From contig CM034549.1 of assembly GCA_020055645.1 (NCBI GenBank), positions 11,807,501-11,871,500 on the forward strand: a stretch of 64,000 nucleotides of DNA, read 5' to 3'. Source of the stretch: Tomocerus qinae (taxonomy: Eukaryota > Arthropoda > Collembola > Entomobryomorpha > Tomoceridae). A program made the translations under genes and the position numbers. Shown here in pieces: positions 12,352 through 23,965 of the stretch (the stretch's first letter is position 1; each line of letters starts with the position of its first letter). Under the pieces are notes generated by a model. That model did not search any database, was not told the DNA's origin, and worked only from the letters and a program-made list of their open reading frames with translations.

Positions 12352-14066
12352 TTATTGTCTACAAAAACAGAAAACAAAATTGAATAACATTTTTCTCGTA
12401 TAAAATAGGTAATAATTATTAATAATATGAATTACCGCTCCGAGAAAACTGTAAGACATCGTGAAAAACTTTCCACCTTGTAATCCAAGACAGTCGTTAT
12501 CGTTTATATAATTTACAATCGTTGCTGCAGGACAGAAAACATTTTTGCTAGTGTTTTCATGAGACTTTTTCTTTAAAAATGCAATAAATCGGTATATCTG
12601 TAATTTGAATTAAAATTGTCAATCATTTTTTGGGTAATGGAACAACAAAACACAAAATAACGCAAATTACTACCTTATAGTGAACTTCAGAGGCTAAAAC
12701 AAAAACGCTGGAGTAGGACATATAATATCCCCACATAAATAAAATAAATCCCCAACTTTCAGCGTCAATAACATCAACGAAGCTACCTGCAACCCATGGA
12801 ATCACTTGAATGTAAGTCCATAATAAAAACGTGCTCGTTATTTCATTGATACTCTCCACGTAAAATTCTAAATTCGCAAACTCTTCTTCTAAGGCCTGAA
12901 ATAATCAATGTGTAATTTAAAAAAATTGGAAGTTTTCTTAAAATTTTGAAAATGTTAAATGCAAATCACCTGAAGAGATATTTGAGAATTTTCTTCAATT
13001 GTCGGTAGCTGCAAGCAGTACGTGTAAGCACAAAGTGTACCGATTAATGTGAACAACTCAAAATAAGTAATAGAAAATCCATACAGTAATTCCATTATGA
13101 AGTTTACAACGCAGAGCACATCAATATCTTTTCGTGAGGAACTCCAGTCCGCGCTCCTGGAGATATTTCGATGAATATACCAGGTGTACAAAACTTTTCC
13201 CCGGTAGTTTTCAGCAAATTCTTGAAAACTTTCATTTTCCGCAAACATTTCCAACCAGAATTTGAAGTAGAGTATTTGTAGAATTGGGATGCAACAAAGT
13301 ATCCCACAAAAAATGCTCATCTGTTCATTGGAAATCAATCTCAAAAATTGTTCAGAAAAAATCAAGTTATCATACCAGATTTTAATTACATTTAAAATGG
13401 AAAATGAACAGCGTTCCTGAATTTTTCAATTATTTGTTCAAACAAAATAATTTCTTCATCCATTAAAAATTGAACAGATAATAAAAACATTAATGTTATA
13501 CCTTTGTACTAGGAATCCCAATTGGCAAATTGATGACTTTTTTGATTTTGTCCTTTTTCTTCCAAAATGTATGACTAAATATCCAAATATAAACAGCCCA
13601 GCAAAAGAAATCAGCTAGAACAAACGTTAATTCCGGTTTTTCCTTTATGCTAATAGCAGAAACCCTTCTAAGTTGTAAAATGGATGTAATGGAAATTATA
13701 ATGTGGTGAAGAGCACAAAGTACCTATACAAGTCATGAAAAAAATTGATAAATCAAAAACCAACATAATTTGTATTTTGTGACAATTTTAATTTACTTTT
13801 CTTAAGGTGGAACAATTTAGTTTGTAGTTTCCCGAGCCATCTCTTTCAATTACAAAAGGGACTAGCATTAATGCAGATGTAAATTTGAAAAAATACAAAT
13901 AGAGTAAAATAAAAGAGTTAGGTTTAATATTTGTCTTCTCATCTATATTTGTAATATAGTGGGATGATGATAATTTAGACCTAATATCTAGTTTCAAATA
14001 AGAATAGGAATCAGAGTCTAAAAAATCCCGTTTTGTTGAATCTTTATTGTTAATTCGATTCTGCAT
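12352..14066 (-). CDS. Gustatory-receptor-like seven-helix chemoreceptor (1)
   Basis: Five exons on the minus strand: 14066-13797, 13723-13502, 13416-12970, 12895-12674, 12597-12352, all in phase, giving 468 residues. Hydrophobic segments are spread along the chain (for example near SFILLYLYFF, VVNFIMELLYGF, FILFMWGYY). The last exon carries GGKFFTMSYSFLGAVIHI followed by NNYYLFYTRK, the position of the Gr-family TY-x5-QF motif, which is degenerate here. Gustatory receptors are inverted-topology ligand-gated cation channels in the membranes of chemosensory neurons. Ligand unknown. The last exon was placed by requiring an acceptor (TTACAG before 12597) that keeps phase 0. Confidence 0.75.
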
Positions 14067-15718
14067 TCTTCAATCCGACCAATCTCTTATTTTGAAAATG
14101 ATTTTTTATATTCCTAAATTCACTGGTCTTCCAAAAATTCGTAGGAACAGAAACAAACTAAATTATTGACGTAGTGGGCCATTCTCATATCCATGAGTAT
14201 TGAGGATACTGATTTCCGTATTATTATGAATTATGAATATTATACCTTGCAGCCTTTAAATTTAGCATTCTATGATAGTTTTGTTGTACTAGAACGTAAT
14301 TTTACTTTTAGACACCTCCTTTTGAATTATAACCTGAAGGGATATTTACAGATTGAGGAAATGGCAACCGCAGTTATGTCATTATGTCACAGCATAATTT
14401 TAACCATAAAATTTTTATTATGGATTGGGCATTCTTCACCTTCAAAACTGATTGGCTAAATGACAGCTGCGGTTGCAATATCTATAGTGTGATAAATGAG
14501 AAATAATAATATTAATATTGAATGGGCGGAGGATATTATTTTTTGAAAGAAATTATGTTCATTAGTTGGGAATTGGGACCTCAAAGTAATACTATCACAA
14601 TCACAAAGAAAAATATTCTTGTGTGAATTTATGAATGTATATAGTGGTACTCTAATCGATTAAAGATATAGATTCAAAATTGAAGCTTTAATATGGATTA
14701 TTGTAGGCGACGAAAAGCACCGAACTAATAAAAACGGGTTTCATACTCTCCCAGTTTAGAAACGAACATTTGTATAATTCATCAATCTTCATGAATGAGA
14801 GGTAATTTTCATTGTAACATAATACATGATGGTGTGCGAAGATATACATTCCATGTTGCATTATTAAATATCTATCTATAGTATGTATAATCTGTAGTTA
14901 TAAAATGTGGGTAGACCATTCAGTTTGAAACACCTCTATACCATATTGCACGATATGCTACAATAAAAAAAATGTTGAAAGCCGACAAAAGGTCAATACA
15001 ATGAATGTTAATGTTGAATTGGGTAAACAATTAAAGCATAAAATGACATGAAAATTGCAAATTTTAGCCAAGCAATTTAACAACCTTGCTTCTAACTCCT
15101 ATTGTTATTGAGAAGACATAAAGAAATCATATTTTCTTTTGTAGACCCCCCAGAGAAGTGGATAATAATTTAATAATAGCTAGTAGACCCTATGAATTGA
15201 TCATAACAAATGAAACCATAACTAGTCCCGAGTCCAGATTCCATACATGCATGAGATTTAAAAGTGAAAATACATAGCTTACAAAAATAGGGAAAAGAAA
15301 ATAAATAATAACAAGAAGTAAAATGTAAATAGTAAATATCACGTTTTTTGCACCTGTCCATATACAAAATCGTTCTTATCATTCATAATTTTGTAATGGT
15401 AAAATAGCAATTCTACACCTGAGAGTTGGGTAGATGATGGTTTGGGATATACTATGAATGAGAGAGGGAGAGAAAGTGGGACTGGGACCATAATATACAA
15501 TGGGTGACTGAACAGATCTAAAGAGCGCGTGAATATCCTGGATAAGTTGCGTTATTTGAAATCGATAATTGTTGCTGCTGGGCTGTCAACATTTCTGTAA
15601 AGTTTTAAAACTTTTTCAGATGAAAAGCTTTAAATTGCCAAATATTTTTTGTATAAGATAAACAAACGATTGAAAATCGTTCTGTAATTAAGTTACTGAA
15701 GAGGAGAATCTATGCGAG
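14067..15718. other. Intergenic DNA upstream of the receptor and KXD1
   Basis: Head-to-head spacer between the minus-strand receptor and plus-strand KXD1. It holds a 113-bp inverted-repeat element (14364-14476). Open frames at 14193-14459 and 15170-15382 show no splice or family support. Confidence 0.5.
14364..14476. repeat. 113-bp hairpin element with ~20-bp terminal inverted repeats
   Basis: The left end GCAACCGCAG-TTATGTCATT and the reverse complement of the right end, GCAACCGCAG-CTGTCATTTAG, match over about 17 of 21 positions, including a perfect 10-bp tip. The size and structure fit a miniature inverted-repeat element (MITE). No clear target-site duplication is visible. Confidence 0.45.
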
Positions 15719-16446
15719 ATGTCTGGGATTAGTCCACAAAGTGACGGCGGAACAAGTTCTAATGTAGAATGCTTCCAAAATTTTACAGCTCCAGAGGTAT
15801 TTGTCCAAGGATTGGCCGGAATGGTCAATCAACAAGATATAGACGCTATAATAAGATCTCAAAAATATATGTAAGTTCCAATTAATAAATTATTAACAGA
15901 AATTGTAGAATTTAAAAAATCTAATCGTAATCCTAAATTAATTAATTCCAATATTCCAAAGTAATAACCTATTGCATTACAGATCCCTTAGAATAATAAT
16001 TTAGGTTTATTAGTTCCCAAATACACGGACTAAAACTAAAATATTTTTTTACTTTTAGGCTACAGCGATTTGAAAAAACAAACGAAATGCTAGTTAACTG
16101 CAACGCTCTTTCGGCCAGCCGTTTTCAAAATGCTGTTGGAGATTTTAAAAAACATACTCAAATGCTCAGTGAAATGAGGAAAGATATCGATAATATTTTC
16201 CGAAGAATAAGAAATATAAAAGCAAAAATAGCCCAACAGTATCCTGACGCTTATAAAGATGCTGCTATCACCCAAAGGAAAGAAAAGGGTAAAGATGACG
16301 ACGACGACGATGAGGATGAAGAAGATGGAGGGGAGTCTTCTTCAATAAAATCTAAAATCTCGTCTGCATCAGCACCGGTTACACATCAACACACCATGGA
16401 GAAAAGCGAATCTGTAGACATTCCTAAGAGAACTGAAAGATTTTAA
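15719..16446 (+). CDS. KXD1: KxDL motif-containing protein 1 (BORC subunit)
   Basis: Two exons, 15719-15870 and 16059-16446, giving 179 residues. The core helix matches the KXD1 family: IIRSQKYMLQRFEKTNEML, then NCNALSASRFQ, then MRKDIDNIFRRIRNIKAKI. KXD1 is a small coiled-coil subunit of BORC and BLOC-1-related complexes, which position lysosomes through Arl8 and kinesin. The motif that names the family is altered: the expected K-x-D-L is read here as R-K-D-I. After the core comes an acidic run (KDDDDDDEDEEDGGESSS) and a polar tail, longer than in vertebrate KXD1. Start at 15719 is the first ATG and sits directly before family sequence. AATAAA at 16453. Confidence 0.9.
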
Positions 16447-16857
16447 TTCCATAATAAATTTATCTATACGAAACGTATCAAGTTTATTATGTTTTAAGCA
16501 CGATAATCGAAGTAGAGTCAATATTTACATAAATTAATTAAGTATGTCCTTATTTGCCATAATAAGGAATGAATATGGAATACGTGACACAAAACAATGT
16601 ATAATGTATATATATTAGTATTAACCAAAATATCTCGTGATTGTGATAAGTTTACTACAAGAAAATTCGTTGAGTATCGGACATCGGAAAGTGCACAATA
16701 TTATGTTCTGAATGTAATATGATTTTTAATACAGTAAAAAATATTACAAAATTATAAATAGAGGATTTTCTAAATTTTAATTCATGCAATTAATTAAATT
16801 TTGTATTCAATATGTACGTGCGTAATCAAAAATAATCAAGCCCATATTTTATGAGTA
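16447..16857. other. Convergent 3' ends of KXD1 and ACTR10
   Basis: AT-rich spacer between two genes that point at each other. KXD1's poly(A) signal lies at 16453-16458. No coding signal seen. Confidence 0.5.
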
Positions 16858-18460
16858 CTAATCATTTTTTTCCACTGTACTAAGATTTTTTAATGTACAC
16901 CAATCAGGCATGTATTTCATTTTCAGAAAACTTTCCCGAGAAAGACCTTGCAAAGTTAAGTAGTCTATTGAAGCACAATGAGAACCTCCCAACCAAGCTA
17001 AGTACCCTTCATTACATGGAGGATTGAAAAATTTGATTTCGTAGCCCCCAGAGCTAATATTGGGCTTAGATAAATTGTTTAGTTCCCGAACAAGTCTTGA
17101 TTTAAGGCCCGGTATTTGTGCAAGACTTCCCGTGAGAAGAATCGAAGATGCCAGAAGTTTTCTGCTGTCAATTGGGAGCTAAAAATAAATAATATATTTA
17201 TTTTGTTTGTTATATTATATTATAATATTATATTTTATATATTTTTTGCATTCTCTTTCCTATTCAATTCTACATGAATCTAAAAATAATAAAAACAAAT
17301 GTACCTTTTTTAATGTCTCCAAAATTATCAAGGGTAAAGATTCGCCATCCGGATCATCATTCTGGAACCATATTTCGGCTGGTTTCTCTCTCAGCAGTCC
17401 ATCAAATGTGACAATGTGGGATCCATCTACGAGGTACTGGAATGGTTTCAATTTCTCTGCGTCTCCTTCATTTACCGAGGCTGCAGTGCGAGTAAAATTT
17501 CCCACGAAACATGCATTCACTCGTAAATTTTCCAAAATTTCGTCCGTAATTAGTTCCAACAACTTTTCCGAAGACAAATCCTTGCAATACTGCATTGCCA
17601 AAGTTTTCAGGTTTCTTAAGATGAAAAAAAAGTCCCTCAATTGTTTTTCCATGTGGCAATTATAGATAATTCAAAAGAAAACAATATTGTACCATACTCA
17701 TCAAAAGTTTTCGTTCCAAGTCCAATGGTTTGAATGTGATTCAAAAGGGTACAACCATGAATGACAGGAATGACATTAATTTCATCTCGGCCGAAGTCGA
17801 CGACTAGAGCTGAGTGAGATCCGATTGCATTGGTAGCTGCTAATTGAAGGGGAAGCCACAGAATATTTGGTACGTCGAAATGAATGTACAGTACTTTGGC
17901 CAGCGTATTTCTCCATATCGTTCTTGCAAAAATAGGTTCCACAATCACAACATCTCTTTCCTTAGGATTTACCAAAAGATATCTGCAATAGTTCATTTCA
18001 ATTAACTGTTGTAAATGAATGTTAATCATTTAGCTTTACAATTTTACACGACGGCTTCAATTAACCAACTAATAAGCGAAAATCAATTTATAAACTTTTC
18101 TATCAATTTGTTAAAATCATACTTTGAATAAAGATTACGAATGAATTCGACAAGCATGTAGTATAAGTCCTTTTCGCTTTGAAAACTGCTCAAATATTGA
18201 CTTTGATTTTCTGCAGTTGTGACTGAAGAAGAGATAATACATCTTGGCGATGAATCGTATGCAAATCCAGCTCTAAAATTACAAATAAGTTTTAGTCTTA
18301 TGCAGTTTGTATATGCCAGAACAAACTAAATATAGTGGCCCATCTGGCCAGCGGTAATATAATCAACTTACTTGGTGAACAGATTTCCAATTTCTAAAAT
18401 AACCGGAAATTTATCGGTGTGTACGCCAAGTCCCTCATAGTAGAGAGGTGCAAGCGGCAT
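16858..18460 (-). CDS. ACTR10: Actin-related protein 10 (dynactin subunit), with apparent frameshift
   Basis: Five minus-strand exons: 18460-18372, 18273-18123, 17982-17698, 17614-17305, 17178-16858. The protein matches ARP10/Arp11 of the dynactin pointed-end complex: MPLAPLYYEGLG start, LLVNPKERDVVIVEP, LVVDFGRDEINVIPV, AWLGGS, and the C-terminal MPDWCTLKN. Dynactin links dynein to cargo in the cytoplasm. Exon 2 is 151 nt where 150 is needed: AGFAYDSSPR is read in one frame and ISSSVTTAENQ onward in the next, so one base is extra at about 18239-18242. No other acceptor or donor resolves it. Either the assembly has a base error or this copy is broken. All other exons join cleanly. Confidence 0.88.
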
Positions 18461-19730
18461 GTTAGCAAAATCCTGCAGTTGACATATCAAATAATAATCA
18501 CATGTAGCATTAATTACGGTTATAAAATTAGATGGACAAACAAAGGGAGAAATATTATATTATTTAGTTCCTGATACCTAGACTATAGTTAGTTAATTTT
18601 ATTGTATTTATTGTTATTACCGATTCAAAGCCAAGATAACAATGCCTATAATTCAGAATTAGACAGAAATGTAAACAATACAAAAATGTTACACCTACAG
18701 CCGATAGTTTTATAAGGTAGCTTTATTGAGTAGTTGAATTTCTGAGACAGCAACTACAAAAAAGTCAAGATTTTGTGGTAGTCATATTTCAATGTAATTT
18801 TCCCGCATTCTTAACCATTCAATGATGTTGTTAATTTCGTCACGCTCAGTCTTTCTTTCCCCTGCTACCATTCTATTCCCCCTTTGTTGCGTTGTCCAGT
18901 CCTCCTGGACTTCTTCATGGTACTTTCCAGTTACTTTGCAAATAACTATATTCCTTGTTTCCTAACCAGACCAAAGGATTTATATGATAACCTGATAACA
19001 AACATGATCAATGAGACGCATGGTTTGACTATGAGTGTCATGTCATAGTCGTGTTATCGTGTCCTACATTTGTGGAAGCTAAATAATTAATTGAATGGTA
19101 ATGGTTTTATAGTATATAGTTAGTTAGGCAGTTTAGTATGACTTTTAGCAAACCGGGTTGTTTGAGGATTTATGAACACCTTCTTGCATTAGTTGTATAA
19201 CCAGTAAATTGGGAGATCTTGTTTGTGTTCAGTTGAAGTCTGATGAGTTGTAGTTAAATTGGGTGCAATATATTATATACCTCTCTAGGTTTTGTTTGCA
19301 TAGATTTGCAAGTGGTTTAGCCACATCTCTGCACATCGTATCACATATTATAAATTATAATATGTATGCATACAAAGACAAGTAGTTTAAAAAGACAAAT
19401 ACAATCAGTTTGAATTTTTATGAGTTGAGGTGCTATATCGTCCTTTGCAAACACGATATCAAATCAAGTTATCACTATCATAATTTGCATTTTGATACTT
19501 CAATTTCGTACACATGCATAAAAAAGCTTAAAAATGACAATGTACTTTTACAAACAATGATTATACAGAATGAAATGCAATTCTTGCCTATAGAATTAAG
19601 ATCAACTTGCTTGACCAAGCAAATCAAGTTCAAGTCCATTCCATCGCTTTCTTTCAGTTTAGAAAAGGTAACTGCTGTGCTAAGTGCATACTGAAAGCAA
19701 GAGAGTTGCACAAGCATATCACTTTAAAAA
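18461..19730. other. Divergent spacer between ACTR10 and gene D
   Basis: Holds the 5' flanks of both genes. Several short open frames near 19410-19717 overlap on both strands and have no supported splice sites. I see no gene here. Confidence 0.5.
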
Positions 19731-22700
19731 ATGTCCAATCTAAAGTATTTCTGTGTGACCTTGATTTTCTATTTGGTTGTGATTTGTGTCACTGTGAATT
19801 CTCAGAGATATTTGTGTAAATGGCCTAAAATTTCAATATTTTATTAAAATTACTAAAACAGAATGTATAAATGTGTTTATTTCTGTAGCATGTGGAAGAC
19901 GACCAGCTCGTCCTGGTGTGGCAATCAGACCAACAGCCAGAAATGCCCCCAAACCAGCCGATTCGGAAAATTTGGCCAGAAGAGATGATTTTCCATGGCA
20001 TGTTTCAATATTTCGAAGACCGAGTCCAAAGGAATCCTTTGCTTACAAATGTGGAGGAACTTTGATATCACCTTTCGGTAACAACCAGGAATTATTGGTA
20101 ATCACTTCAGCACATTGTCTCACCCGAGGAAATGGGACAACTGATGAGCCTGAGAGCGATTACGATACCATCAGAGTGATTTTGGGTCCATCGAGTAGCA
20201 ACATGAACGGAAATAGTGATCAGACTGGATCCCAACGACACTATGTAAAATACAATTAACAATAATAATATTAATTATATCATTTTACTACATCTGATAC
20301 CATAATATTTTCAAATAGGTTAAACACATAGAAATCAATCCAAATTATCAATTTCAAGGCTTGAAATCAGATGTAGCCCTAATCCAATTAAGAGATAAAA
20401 TTCGTTTAACAAAATACTCACAACCGTTATGTTTTCCTGTTACAAAAACCGAAGACTTACGACTACTTCCCGGACTTATAGGAGAGGTACACGTTTGACG
20501 TTTGATAAACATTAATTTGATCTTTGTAAAGAAAATAATTGCACATTTAATTAAATAGATAGCAGGATTCGGTTGGGATCCTCGTCGGAATATTTCAAGT
20601 GGGATGAGATATGCAGAAATGAAAATATTTGCTGCAAGTATTTGCCAGGAATATTTTCAGAAAAAGATAAACCACTTTCTGGAATTTTGCGCTGGACATC
20701 AACATGGTCAGCTTCTCTCCAACGAATTCAACACACAATACAAAATTACAATCTTATTCCTAATTATATGCAAATTATATATGTCTGAATTGGAATTACA
20801 TTTTCCCAGAATCCGCTGTTTGCAATTCTGACAGTGGAGGAGCTTTAGCAGTAGAGTTTCCAGCAGAAAGTGGGCAGTATCTCATGCAGGTAAAAATTCA
20901 GCAATTTAAAAGGTGGATTATGCACTATGAGATATTCGACAATATTATGACACAAAATAACGAAATATTTGCTCTAGTATTACCAAATCACCTTTTCTTT
21001 GACCTGCATGCATTTTCGATTCATGTCCAGTGTGCGAAACAACATCCACTACCCCCTCTACAAATATGAGAGTTTTCGTTCACACTGTACAGTTCCCATT
21101 CAAACTCGTAGACAAAAGAAATTTTCCGAGTCGAGGAAGGCTGACATTATAGGTGATAGTGGCCAGTGGTAGAAACTGGCACGAACGGAATGGGCCGACA
21201 GAAACAGTCCAAAATGGAAGATAATGTCCACACAGTTCCAATTTCAGCTTTTGTGTCGTTCTTTTGACATCAAGGCGTGTCAAAGGGCAAGGTCGACAGG
21301 CCAATACACTCAACGCCCCCTATAATAATACCAAGTGCAGTCTCCGCTAATTATGTAATGATATAAATTATAAAATTTCGTGTATTGTATTTATTAATTC
21401 CGTACTAAATGATATACCAAATTAAATATTAACAAAAAATATTAGGGACGGGAAATTTTCCCAATTTCTCCGGAATTTTTCCGAATTTCTCCGGAATTTT
21501 TCCCAATTTCTCCGGAATTTTTCCGAATTTCTCCGGAAATTTTCCGAATTTCTCCGGAAATTTTCCCAATTTCTCCGGAATTTTTCCCAATTTCTCCGGA
21601 ATTTTTCCCAATTTCTCCGGAATTTTTCCCAATTTCTCCGGAATTTTTCCCAATTCCTCCGGAATTTTTCCGAATTTCTCCGGAATTTTTCCCAATTTCT
21701 CCGGAAATTTTTCCAATTTCTCCGGAATTTTTCCGGAAATTTTCCCAATTTCTCCGGAATTTTTCCCAATTTCTCCGGAAATTTTCCCAATTTCTCCGGA
21801 ATTTTTCCGAATTTCTCTGGAATTTTTCCCAATTTCTCCGGAATTTTTCCGAATTTCTCCGGAATTTTTCCGAATTTCTTCGGAAATTTTCCCAATTTCT
21901 CCGGAATTTTTCCCAATTTCTCCCAAAATTTTCCCAATTTCTCCGGAATTTTTCCCAATTTCTCCGGAATTTTTCCCAATTTCTCCGGAATTTTTCCCAA
22001 TTCCTCCGGAATTTTTCCGAATTTCTCCGGAATTTTTCCCAATTTCTCCGGAATTTTTCCGAATTTCTCCGGAAATTTTCCCAATTTCTCCGGAAATTTT
22101 CCGAATTTCTCCGGAATTTTTCCGAATTTCTCCGGAATTTTTCCCAATTTCTCCGGAATTTTTCCGAATTTCTCTGGAATTTTTCCCAATTTCTCCGGAA
22201 TTTTTCCGAATTTCTCCGGAATTTTTCCCAATTTCTCCGGAATCGGAATTTTATAATTTATATCATTACATAATTAGCGGAGACAGCCCTTGGTATTATT
22301 ATAGGGGGCGTTGAGTTTCGACCTTGCCCTGTTGAGTGTCCAGCCTGTCGACCTTGCCCTTTGACACGCCTTGATGTCAAAAGAACGACACAAATGCTGA
22401 AATTGGAAGTGTGTGGACATTATCTTCCATTTTGGACTGTTTCTGTCGGCCTATTCCGTTCGTGCCAGTTTCTACCACTGGCCACTATCACCTATAATGT
22501 CAGCCTTCCTCGACTCGGAAAATTTCTTTTGTCTACGAGTTTGAATGGGAACTGTACAGTGTGAACGAAAACTCTCATATTTGTAGAGGGGGTAGTGGAT
22601 GTGGTTTCGCACACTGGACATGAATCGAAAATGCATGCAGGTCAAAGAAAAGGTGATGGGGTAATATTATTACATTATTCGTGGATTATTTTCTTTTAAA

Positions 22701-23702
22701 TTAAGTGATGTACTTTATTTAGGGAATTCTAAGCAGTACAGAATGGGACAGAGAAGTCCTGGAATCGAATGGAGTGTGTCTGAACTACAATATCTTTACT
22801 CATATCACCCCTTTCATAGAATGGGTCCAAAATGTACATGAAAAACTATTCAAGGTATTACTTCGATATTTTAAACACATAAACCTAACCTAACGTTATA
22901 TTATTACTTTTTAATTGTTTACTGTCCTATAGGCTCCTTTACCAACCGAAGCGACACCGAAAGAACCAATTGTCACTTTTCCTCCAGGTACACATATTAT
23001 ATCTATCTATTATACTTAATGATGAAGTACTTTCCAAATTTTCCCTAAACTTGTTTTGCCAATAATTATGGTTTGGAGATTTATTTCTGTACTTTATAAA
23101 AACAGGCACAGATCCACTTCCAGCTTTTGTGCGTTTGCCCGCTGAATATATGAGAGTTTCTTTAGATCTGCATAATCATTATCGTCAAAGACATTCCGCT
23201 CCTCCGGTTAAACTTAACGATCAAGTAAATTTCAAATGGTTTTAAGACCATTTAGCACAAATTTGTTTAAAATTCTTGAGAAGAAAAAATATGCTATTTC
23301 GAACTATGATTTTGTCTTTAGATGATTTTGGAGGCACAATCCCTAGCTGAATACCTAATTGAGAAAGACAATCTGGAACTGCCAAGTAATTCTGAATACT
23401 CTACAAATCTGTTTTCTATCCCAGGGGATCTTCCCCCGACTGATGCAGTTAGGGAAGCAATGGCATTTTGGTACAGAAGCAGTGTAGATTATGACAAGGA
23501 AGAACCAGTACCATCTTCATTCACACAACTTGTATGGAAAAAAAGTACACAAATTGGAACGGGTGTAGCTTCAAATGGAGAACGCACAGTGGTTGTAGTA
23601 CATTTTTGGCCAAAAGGAAATCAATATTACACAGGAGGCAGAAAAAGTGAACGGACGAAATTATTCCAAGAAAATGTCAAGCCAGCAACCAAAGGCTTTT
23701 AG
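19731..23702 (+). CDS. Gene D: secreted S1 protease + CAP protein
   Basis: Nine exons: 19731-19815, 19889-20244, 20319-20486, 20559-20706, 20810-20889, 22723-22854, 22933-22987, 23106-23224, 23322-23702, giving 507 residues. The first exon is a signal peptide (MSNLKYFCVTLIFYLVVICV...). The second has CGRRPARPG, FPWHVSIF, CGGTLISP and the catalytic His in TSAHC. Asp lies in SDVALIQL and Ser in CNSDSGGA (Gly193 is Ser). After a short Pro-rich linker the CAP domain reads LDLHNHYRQRH, STNLF, TQLVWKKSTQIGTG and PKGN. The donor at 20707 (GTCAGC) is weak and was chosen by phase. Intron 20890-22722 is enlarged by a foldback element. There is no sushi module. AATAAA at 23870 is shared by the convergent 3' region. 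Confidence 0.87.
20983..21378 (+). repeat. Left inverted arm of the foldback element
   Basis: Reverse complement of the right arm with few mismatches, including GACATTATAGGTGATAGTGG and the inner end TTATGTAATGATATAAATTA. Confidence 0.85.
21450..22243. repeat. 21-bp tandem satellite, about 38 copies
   Basis: The unit is TTCCCAATTTCTCCGGAATTT with single-base variants (CCC/CCG, GGAATTTTT/GGAAATTTT). Because 21 is a multiple of three, long minus-strand frames of repeating Lys-Ile-Pro-Glu-Lys heptads stay open, up to 269 codons. Each unit contains the palindrome TCCGGA. Confidence 0.95.
22247..22661 (-). repeat. Right inverted arm of the foldback element
   Basis: Mirrors the left arm. A short internal duplication makes it about 20 bp longer. 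Confidence 0.85.
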
Positions 23703-23965
23703 ATTTAGTCTTTGTGTAAGAACTAGGACGCAGTAAAAAGAATGGCTTATTCCGATAACTTATTTAACTTGCTAGTTAACTTAATTCATAATTTATTAAA
23801 TTAACATTGTTTATGATTTCGTTTACTTAAAATCATAAATAGATCATATTATCTTCGCATTTATGGCCAAATAAATAAATTACATTAATAAAATTGAAAT
23901 GTACAAAGCTAAAATAAGAACACCTGGATTATAAGTTACAGGTTCTAATTTCAGTTTGCATAAAG

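Larger units (their letters stand above)
20983..22661. mobile_element. Foldback-type transposon inside an intron of gene D
   Basis: About 1.68 kb. It is bounded by near-identical inverted arms of roughly 400 bp (20983-21378 and 22247-22661), and the centre is filled by a 21-bp satellite. Outer tips read CCAAATCACCTTTTC on the left and, reverse-complemented, CCCCATCACCTTTTC on the right. Both are flanked by TA, which may be a 2-bp target duplication. The right arm has an extra ~30-bp duplication (CGACCTTGCCCT occurs twice). No transposase frame exists inside, so it is non-autonomous. Long inverted arms with internal tandem repeats fit a Foldback-like or MITE-derived element. It sits between two protease exons without breaking them. 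Confidence 0.85.

Noticed and set aside
14193-14459. 88-codon plus-strand open frame
   Set aside because: It overlaps the 113-bp inverted-repeat element and has no family resemblance.
17207-17665. 152-codon plus-strand open frame
   Set aside because: It lies exactly opposite ACTR10 exon 4, which matches a known family on the minus strand.
21422-22231. 269-codon minus-strand open frame of heptad repeats
   Set aside because: It is produced by the 21-bp satellite inside the foldback element. A second frame over the same DNA is equally open, so it is not evidence of a gene.
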